From positions 1,426,001 to 1,490,000 of the forward strand of contig CAVTRT010000002.1 in the NCBI GenBank assembly GCA_963737285.1: DNA of 64,000 nt, written 5' to 3'. Source of the stretch: Trebonia sp963737285. GTDB lineage: Bacteria > Actinomycetota > Actinomycetes > Streptosporangiales > Streptosporangiaceae. The position numbers were made by a program, and so were the translations under genes. Under the pieces are notes generated by a model that had not been told where the DNA came from, did not search any database, and saw only the letters and a list, made by a program, of their open reading frames with translations. Positions 58,179-64,000 of this stretch are shown here, piece by piece (position 1 is the stretch's first letter; each line of letters starts with the position of its first letter).

Positions 58179-58966
58179 TGATCCGCTCTTTGTCCCTGCT
58201 GCGGCACACCACCGCCAGCGTTGTCATGCTCGCCATCGTGACGGTCGCGCTCGGCTTCGGCTACCCGCTGCTCGTCACGGGGATCTCCCAGCTTTTCTTC
58301 CATGGCCAGGCAAATGGCTCCCTGGTCTACAGTCATGGCAAGGTCGCCGGGTCGGCGCTGCTCGGGCAGTCGTTCACCGACGCCAAGGGCAACCCGCTCC
58401 CCCAGTACTTCCAGCCCCGTCCTTCGGCCGCCGGCAGCGGGTATGACGGTGCCGACTCCAGCGCGTCCAACCTCGGCCCGTCCAACCCGCTGCTCATCGG
58501 GTTCGTCGCCGGCGTCAACACGGTCAGCCTTGGCGGCAAGCCGTCCGCCACCAACCCGTTCGCCACCCCAGCGGACCCGGCGTGCGTCCCCCTGGACCCG
58601 TCCGGCGACCCGGTGACAAGCCCGGCAGCGGACCAGCGGTACGCCAAGACGCGCGCCGGCGCATACGAGTGCGACCCGTCCACCATTCCAGAACGAGCAC
58701 TGGCCTATCGGGCACTCAACGACCTGTCCCCAGGCACGCCAGTCCCGGTCGACGCGGTGACCGCCTCGGCTTCCGGCCTGGACCCCGACATCTCCGTCGC
58801 CAACGCCCTTGACCAGGCACCCCGGGTCGCGCGCGTCCGGCACCTGCCGGCTGCCCAGGTGGCGGCCCTCGTGCACAAGTACACGACCGGCCCCCAGCTG
58901 GGCTTCCTCAGCGAGCCCGTCGTGAACGTCCTGAAACTCAACCTCGCACTGGATGGCCTGCGATGA
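58178..58966 (+). CDS. kdpC: KdpC, potassium-pump subunit
   Basis: The 262-residue protein has a single N-terminal helix (VVMLAIVTVALGFGYPLLVTG) and the KdpC signatures GSALLGQSF, FQPRPSAAG, SNLGPSNP and DPDISVANA. It is longer than E. coli KdpC (190) because of an insertion around residues 105-170. Its start overlaps the kdpB stop and its stop overlaps the kdpA start (ATGA), so B-C-A are coupled. Confidence 0.9.
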   Translation: MIRSLSLLRHTTASVVMLAIVTVALGFGYPLLVTGISQLFFHGQANGSLVYSHGKVAGSALLGQSFTDAKGNPLPQYFQPRPSAAGSGYDGADSSASNLGPSNPLLIGFVAGVNTVSLGGKPSATNPFATPADPACVPLDPSGDPVTSPAADQRYAKTRAGAYECDPSTIPERALAYRALNDLSPGTPVPVDAVTASASGLDPDISVANALDQAPRVARVRHLPAAQVAALVHKYTTGPQLGFLSEPVVNVLKLNLALDGLR

Positions 58967-60675
58967 ACGTGACCGGCTGGGAGCAGCTGCTCTTCGTCTG
59001 CGCGGTGACGGCGGTGCTCGCGCCGCCCCTCGGCCACTACCTGGCCGCCACGTTTGGTAGCCCGCCGGGTCGGAAGGCTCCCGGCGACCGGGTCTTCCTG
59101 CCCGTCGAGCGCCTGGTGTACCGGGCGCTGCGGGTCGATCCTGAGAACTCGATGACCTGGCAGGCATACGCGGTGGCCGTGCTGGTCTTCGGGCTGGCCT
59201 CGTCCCTCTTGCTGTACGCGATCTTGCGGCTGCAGGGGGCGGCGCCGCTAGACCCGACGCACGCGTCGGGGATGTCTCCGCTGCTGGCGTTCAACACGGC
59301 GATCAGCTTCATCACCGGCACCGACTGGCAGGCCTACGAGGGCGAGGCACAGGCCAGCTACCTCGGCGACATGGGTGGCCTGGTGGTGGCGCAGTTCACC
59401 GCGGCCGCGGTCGGGCTGGCGGTGGCCCTCGCCGTGGTGCGCGGCATCGCCGGGAACTCGCGGCGGATCGGCAACTTCTGGGCCGACCTTACCCGGTCCC
59501 TGGTCCGGGTATTCGTGCCATTGTCGGTCATCGGCGCGCTGGTGCTGGTCAGCCAGGGCGTGGTGCAGAACTTCAGTGGGTTCCGGACGGCTCTTCAGGT
59601 GGCCGGCGGCACCCAGCAGATCCCTGGCGGCCCAGTCGCCTCCATGGAGGTCATCAAGCTACTTGGGACGAACGGCGGCAGCATGTACGGCGCGGGCGGC
59701 GCGCACCCGTTCGAGAACCCGACCGGCTTCACGAACATCTTCGAGCTGCTGCTGGTCATCGTGGCGCCGTTCGCGATCATCGTCATGTTCGGCAAGATGA
59801 TCGGCCGCCCCAGGCAGGCGCTCGTCATCATCGCGGTGATGGCGGCGATCTTCCTGGGCGTCGCGATGGTCGCCATGCAGGCCGAACTGCACGGCAACCA
59901 CCTGATGCCCGCGTCGGTGTCCCAGGTCGCCTCACCCGCGAGTCCCGGGGGCAACATGGAGGGCAAGGAGGCACGCTTCGGGCCTTCCGGGTCCGCGCTG
60001 ATGACGGTCGGCACCATGGGCACCACGGCCGGGGCGACGGACTCGGCGCTGGACAGCTACACGCCGGTGGGCGGGACGGCGGCGCTCGTCGCCATCTTGC
60101 TCGGCGAGATCAGCCCCGGCGGCGATGGCGGCGGGCTGTACGGCATCGTCGTGCTCGCACTGCTATCGGTGTTCATCGCGGGCCTCATGGTCGGCCGGAC
60201 CCCGGAGTTCCTCGGCAAGAAGATCCGCGCCACGCAGATGAAGCTCGTCGTCGCCTACGTGCTGGTGATCCCGGTCGTGGTGCTGGTCTTCGGCGGGATA
60301 TCCCTGGTGATAAGCCCCGGGACGAGCAGCATCCTCAACCCTGGCCTGCACGGCCTGACCGAGGTCACCTATGCCTATGTCTCGGCGGCGCAAAACAATG
60401 GCTCCGCCTTCGCGGGCCTGTCGGCCAACACCCCGTGGTATGACATCACGCTCGGCGTCGCGATGCTGATCGGCCGGTTCGTGCCCATCGTCTTGGCGCT
60501 GGCCATCGCCGGGTCGCTGGCAGGCGCCCGTGTCCACGCCAGGACGAGAGCCACCCTCGACACCGCCGGGCCAACCTTCGCCGTCTTCCTGATAGGAGTG
60601 ATCGTCATCGTCGGTGGCCTCATCTACTTCCCCATGCTCATCTTGGGGCCGATCGGAGAACGCATCGTAGGTTGA
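58963..60675 (+). CDS. kdpA: KdpA, potassium channel-like subunit
   Basis: The 570-residue protein has about ten membrane helices and the four KdpA pore regions: FITGTDWQAY, KLLGTNGGSMYG, TDSALDSYTPVGG and NNGSAFAGL. Known KdpA reads NTNWQ and TNGGG at the first two, so two filter positions differ here. It translocates K+ with KdpB. It is last in the operon rather than second, and a hairpin follows. Confidence 0.9.
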   Translation: MNVTGWEQLLFVCAVTAVLAPPLGHYLAATFGSPPGRKAPGDRVFLPVERLVYRALRVDPENSMTWQAYAVAVLVFGLASSLLLYAILRLQGAAPLDPTHASGMSPLLAFNTAISFITGTDWQAYEGEAQASYLGDMGGLVVAQFTAAAVGLAVALAVVRGIAGNSRRIGNFWADLTRSLVRVFVPLSVIGALVLVSQGVVQNFSGFRTALQVAGGTQQIPGGPVASMEVIKLLGTNGGSMYGAGGAHPFENPTGFTNIFELLLVIVAPFAIIVMFGKMIGRPRQALVIIAVMAAIFLGVAMVAMQAELHGNHLMPASVSQVASPASPGGNMEGKEARFGPSGSALMTVGTMGTTAGATDSALDSYTPVGGTAALVAILLGEISPGGDGGGLYGIVVLALLSVFIAGLMVGRTPEFLGKKIRATQMKLVVAYVLVIPVVVLVFGGISLVISPGTSSILNPGLHGLTEVTYAYVSAAQNNGSAFAGLSANTPWYDITLGVAMLIGRFVPIVLALAIAGSLAGARVHARTRATLDTAGPTFAVFLIGVIVIVGGLIYFPMLILGPIGERIVG

Positions 60676-60693
60676 GCTCTTCCGGTCGGAGCA

Positions 60694-60724
60694 CCGTCGC
60701 GGGCGCAGGGCGCGCCCGCGACGG
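60694..60724 (+). terminator. 13-bp hairpin after kdpA
   Basis: CCGTCGCGGGCGC (60694) pairs perfectly with GCGCCCGCGACGG (60712) around AGGGC. It lies 19 bases after the kdpA stop. Confidence 0.75.
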
Positions 60725-60803
60725 CTTATCCTGGTGTGAGGTGAGCCGGGAAGCCTGGTCGGCGCTAGATTACGAAAGCGTCACCTTTGACAAGGACCAG
60801 GCT

Positions 60804-62135
60804 ATGCACATAACCCTGCGCGGGCTCGCCAGCGAGTCGGACTGGCGCGATGAGGCACTCCGCACCAACATGTGGCTCATCCCCGCCATCGAGAGCGTGG
60901 CGGCTGTCGCGCTGTTCGCGGTGACCGTGAGCATTGACGGGGCCGCGTTCCACGGCAACCTCCGGCTCCCGTCCTGGGTCATCAGCAGCTCGCCGGACGC
61001 CGCCAGGCAGATCCTGTCCTCGCTGGCGGGCGCGATCATCACGGTCGTCGGCGTCGTCTTCTCGATCATGATCGTCGCGCTGACGCTCGCGTCCCAGCAG
61101 TTCGGGCCACGGATGCTGCGCACGTTCATCCGAGACCGGGGCAGCCAGATCACCCTGGGGACTTTCGTCGCCACCTTCTTCTACACGATGCTCACCCTCA
61201 TCTCGATCGGGAGCACCTTCGTGCCGCACCTGTCGGTGACGGTGGCACTCGCCCTGACCGCGATCGACCTTGGCGTGCTCATCTACTTCATCCACCACAT
61301 CGCCACCGCCATCCAGTTGCCCGCGGTCATCGCCAGCATCGCCCACGACCTCACCAGCGCCATGGACGCCGAGACGGCACCGTCACTGCGAGATAGCACC
61401 GCCCTCGTCAGCGGCCCCTCGGCCGAGGTCCTGCACGCCCGGATGGACCGCTCCGGCCAGGTCGTCTGCGCCCCAGCCAGCGGCTACCTGCGGTTCGTCC
61501 GGCACGCGACGCTCGTGCGGATCGCCGCCGAGTGCGACGCCGTGATCCGGCTGCACGACCGGCCGGGGCATTTCATCACCAAGGGCCACCCGATGGCGAC
61601 CGTCTGGCCGCCCGAGGTCGCGGGCAAGATCAGCCGCAGGCTAGAGACGGTCCACATCACCGGGCCGCTGCGCACCCTCAGCCAGGACATAGCCTTCGGC
61701 ATCGACCAGCTCGTGGAGATCGCCATCCGGGCGCTTTCACCTGCCGTCAACGACACCTTCACGGCCATGACCTGCATCGACTGGCTGGGCGACAGCCTGT
61801 GCAAGATCGCTGTGGAATGGCACCCGCAGCCCTACCACCGCGACGACCTCGGCACTATCAGGCTGATCACCGTGCCGGTCAGCTACGAGCGCCTCGTCCA
61901 GCGCTCGTTCGAGAAGATCCGCCAGGCATCCGGCGGCATGCCAGCGGTCCTGATCAGGCAACTGGATGCCCTTTACAAGGTCATGGCCGCCGCCCCGCCC
62001 GGCCGGTCACAGGTCCTCCTCGACCAGGCGGCCATGATAGCGGGGGTCAGCGAGCGCACCGTCCCCGAGAAAGCCGACCGGGCCGACATCAGCGAACGCT
62101 ACGAGGCCCTCCTAGCCCTGCACACCCGGGCTTGA
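60804..62135 (+). CDS. DUF2254 membrane protein
   Basis: The ATG at 60804 follows AAGGACC; an earlier open start at 60672 overlaps the kdpA end and the hairpin and is unlikely. The 443-residue protein has four helices (to about residue 180), with VVFSIMIVALTLASQQFGPRM typical of DUF2254, and a C-terminal soluble part including SPAVNDTFTAM. The family is of unknown function. It follows the kdp operon but has its own promoter region. Confidence 0.85.
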   Translation: MHITLRGLASESDWRDEALRTNMWLIPAIESVAAVALFAVTVSIDGAAFHGNLRLPSWVISSSPDAARQILSSLAGAIITVVGVVFSIMIVALTLASQQFGPRMLRTFIRDRGSQITLGTFVATFFYTMLTLISIGSTFVPHLSVTVALALTAIDLGVLIYFIHHIATAIQLPAVIASIAHDLTSAMDAETAPSLRDSTALVSGPSAEVLHARMDRSGQVVCAPASGYLRFVRHATLVRIAAECDAVIRLHDRPGHFITKGHPMATVWPPEVAGKISRRLETVHITGPLRTLSQDIAFGIDQLVEIAIRALSPAVNDTFTAMTCIDWLGDSLCKIAVEWHPQPYHRDDLGTIRLITVPVSYERLVQRSFEKIRQASGGMPAVLIRQLDALYKVMAAAPPGRSQVLLDQAAMIAGVSERTVPEKADRADISERYEALLALHTRA

Positions 62136-62158
62136 CCTAAACCATCGCGTCGGCCGGC

Positions 62159-63301
62159 TCAGGAGGGCGGCCGTGGGCTGCCGCGACGGGCGGCGCGCCT
62201 GGCGATGCGCTCTTCGCGGCGCTGCTGCTCTTGCCGCATGTAATCGATGTACCGCTCGGCCTCCGCCCTCGCCTTGGCGGACAGCGGCTCATCGGAACCC
62301 GCGTTGATCCCCTGCTCGCGCAGTTGCGCTGCCTGGGCGGCGGGCGGAGGGTACGGGTCCAGGTCGGACGGACGCGGCCCTTCGGGGCCATCGGGCCCGA
62401 TGCGCACGAAGCGCTCCACGCGCACAATCCGGTAGTCGTGCCCGTCGATGGACAGCGAGTCGGCGCGCTCCTCGCTGAACCGGTCAGCCATCGCGCGGTA
62501 CCTCTCGCGGGTTTCCGGGACGAGGTCATCCTTCCACGGTGGGCAGATCCTCAGGTGGTCAGCCAGGAAGTCACGGCTCTTTTGCGGATTGGACCACGTG
62601 GTGAGCCAGGCGGAACCCCACTTTCCGTTGACTTGCCCCGCGATCAAGAAGGCGGGTGGCAGCAGGACGCAACCGGGATGCGTGTGCTGAGCCTTCTTCG
62701 CGTCCTCGCGCGCCTCGGTGCAGACGCTGCTCATGGGGCCAAGGCTGAGCAGGTCGGCCTTGAAGATCCCCTCTGACATGCCGGTGGGCACCGTCGGGTC
62801 AATCACGAAGCCAGCTGTCGGATCCGGGATCTTGTCCGCCTCGTCGGGCCGGCCAGGGTCCGGGTCGCTGGGGCGCGGCGACTCCGGCCCGGCTGGGCCA
62901 GTGCGGATGTAGAGCTCGGCGCGGATCACCCGGAACCTTGTGCCACCTGCGGTCACCTCGTCCAGCGGCTCCCAGTCCAGTCGCACAGCGGCCTTCATCC
63001 ACACGTCGTGGGCGGCCTGGTCTCCTGCCTGCTCGGCCTTATGCGCCAGCTTGCGAAAGTGCGACGCCATGGAGTCGCGGGCTTCCTGCGCCGCTGCACC
63101 ACCATGCTCTGAAACGATCTCCCAGCCGCCCTGGTCACGTTCGCGCGCCACGAAGAACGACGGCTCGATGACCGACACGATCTGCGGGTACCTTTCGCGC
63201 GCCAGCCACGCCTCGGTGTCCGCTAGCTGTGCGACCGGCGACTCCAGCACCCCGATCCGAATCGCCTGGTAGGCCGGAACGCTGTCGGATGGGTCCCTCA
63301 T
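62159..63301 (-). CDS. DUF5954 family protein, two similar halves
   Basis: The ATG at 63301 begins MRDPSDSVPAYQAIRIGV, the usual DUF5954 start; a frame to 63376 is open but adds unusual sequence. Two segments repeat: RFRVIRAELYIRTGPAGP and YRIVRVERFVRIGPDGPEGP, each followed by RPSD-DP. It ends in a charged Arg/Glu-rich helix. The family is confined to streptomycete-like actinomycetes and has no known biochemical role. Confidence 0.85.
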   Translation of the reverse strand: MRDPSDSVPAYQAIRIGVLESPVAQLADTEAWLARERYPQIVSVIEPSFFVARERDQGGWEIVSEHGGAAAQEARDSMASHFRKLAHKAEQAGDQAAHDVWMKAAVRLDWEPLDEVTAGGTRFRVIRAELYIRTGPAGPESPRPSDPDPGRPDEADKIPDPTAGFVIDPTVPTGMSEGIFKADLLSLGPMSSVCTEAREDAKKAQHTHPGCVLLPPAFLIAGQVNGKWGSAWLTTWSNPQKSRDFLADHLRICPPWKDDLVPETRERYRAMADRFSEERADSLSIDGHDYRIVRVERFVRIGPDGPEGPRPSDLDPYPPPAAQAAQLREQGINAGSDEPLSAKARAEAERYIDYMRQEQQRREERIARRAARRGSPRPPS

Positions 63302-63523
63302 GTCACCAGGATGGCACCTTGATCGGTTCGCGGAGGGGTACTCCTCCGATGACAGGAAGTATCCGTAACGAGTCATGCAGATCCGCTACCCGGGTGTCCT
63401 TGCCATACTCCCCGCTGCTTCCCCCTTTACGAAACGAGCCCGTCCACTGTCGCCACCTGCATACCTACCGCCTCACCGGGTAGCCCCGCCCCATGCAGCC
63501 AGCCAGGAAAGAAAGGACGCTCC

Positions 63524-64000
63524 ATGCCCGATAGCTACCTGTCCACTGATACCGACCGCGCGGTAGCCAGCGCGCACCGCGACCGCGGCAGCTTCAGCGC
63601 CGACATTGCCGCCATCCGACAGCGAGCCCGGCAGAAAATGGACGAGGGACCAGTCACCAGTGCCTACGGCAAGGACGTCAAGGAAGTCATCGCGGTGCTC
63701 AACGATGTCCTGGCGACCGAGATCGTGTGCTGGATGCGCTACAGCCGGCACGCTATCTCCGCGTCCGGCATCGACCGGGCCCAGGTGACGAGTCAGTTCA
63801 CCGACCATGCCAAGGAGGAGCGGCAGCACGCGATGCGGATCGCCGACCGGATCAACCAGCTCGGCGGCGAGCCCGACTTCGACCCGGCGACCGTGGCGGA
63901 GCGCTCCCACACGACCTACGAGACGTTCCCGGACGACGACCTGTCCGGCATGCTCCGCGACAACCTCGCCGCCGAGCGCATGGTGATCGAGACGTACAGC
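63524..64000 (+). CDS. Ferritin-like (bacterioferritin-type) protein, partial
   Basis: The ATG at 63524 follows GAAAGGA. The visible 159 residues contain the ferritin four-helix features: NDVLATEIVCWMRYSRHAI, HAKEERQHAMRIADRINQLGG (Glu/His metal ligands) and DNLAAERMVIETYS. It most likely stores or oxidises iron, or protects DNA. The C-terminal helix is cut by the window end. Confidence 0.85.
   Translation, partial: MPDSYLSTDTDRAVASAHRDRGSFSADIAAIRQRARQKMDEGPVTSAYGKDVKEVIAVLNDVLATEIVCWMRYSRHAISASGIDRAQVTSQFTDHAKEERQHAMRIADRINQLGGEPDFDPATVAERSHTTYETFPDDDLSGMLRDNLAAERMVIETYS

Overview
The window is high-GC DNA from an actinomycete. The pointers are a 16S-23S-5S operon with the conserved actinobacterial leader and spacer boxes, frequent GTG/TTG starts, a whiJ/abaA-type regulatory trio (XRE-DUF5753, DUF397, anti-sigma-like ATPase), DUF5954 and DUF445 proteins, a PASTA-less Ser/Thr kinase and many acyl-CoA enzymes. 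A soil-dwelling, probably filamentous organism is a reasonable inference; the genus cannot be fixed by eye.

Layout. 1-5.5 kb: a possible ribosomal peptide locus. A 71-residue peptide gene with eight cysteines (4 potential disulfides) and a perfect hairpin behind it is followed by an FtsX/MacB-like permease running off the window edge. Divergent to it is a tightly overlapping operon of a MauE-like membrane redox protein, a membrane-anchored thioredoxin (CPHC) and an ABC exporter. 5.5-12.3 kb: thiolase, the whiJ-like trio, a GPH-repeat protein and two acyl-CoA dehydrogenases. 12.5-25.9 kb: lipoprotein, metallo-hydrolase, STAS protein, a frameshifted GMC oxidoreductase/alpha-beta hydrolase, a frameshifted HTH-AAA-TPR regulator, Nudix, flavin/F420-type oxidoreductase, phosphotransferase and YaaA. 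26-36 kb: intact genes (DUF445, glycine-rich secreted protein, GDSL esterase, MaoC, mannonate dehydratase-like enolase, lactonase, CitE-like lyase) mixed with gene remnants (SDR, aldehyde dehydrogenase, GntR, KDPG aldolase). 36-41.6 kb: enoyl-CoA hydratase, membrane FeS oxidoreductase and a short RelA/SpoT homologue ending in a decaying 65-bp repeat array. 41.7-47.3 kb: rRNA operon on the minus strand. 47.4-54.7 kb: small redox genes, Nudix, Ser/Thr kinase, a histidine-kinase/response-regulator fusion remnant, class A beta-lactamase-like lipoprotein, MobA-like protein with a MoaD-like tail, GNAT and NlpC/P60 proteins. 54.9-60.7 kb: a Kdp potassium pump with gene order F-small ORF-B-C-A, a divergent kinase-less KdpD-like sensor and two frameshifts in kdpB. 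60.8-64 kb: DUF2254, DUF5954 and a ferritin-like protein cut by the window end.

Functional links. The peptide locus joins precursor, oxidative-folding machinery and export/immunity candidates and is the strongest candidate for an undescribed system. The 32.7-35.3 kb genes look like the remains of a sugar-acid (Entner-Doudoroff-like) route: dehydratase, lactonase and a truncated KDPG aldolase with a broken GntR regulator. Several otherwise intact long genes carry single one-base shifts (GMC, AAA regulator, kdpB twice), so assembly indels must be excluded before calling them pseudogenes.
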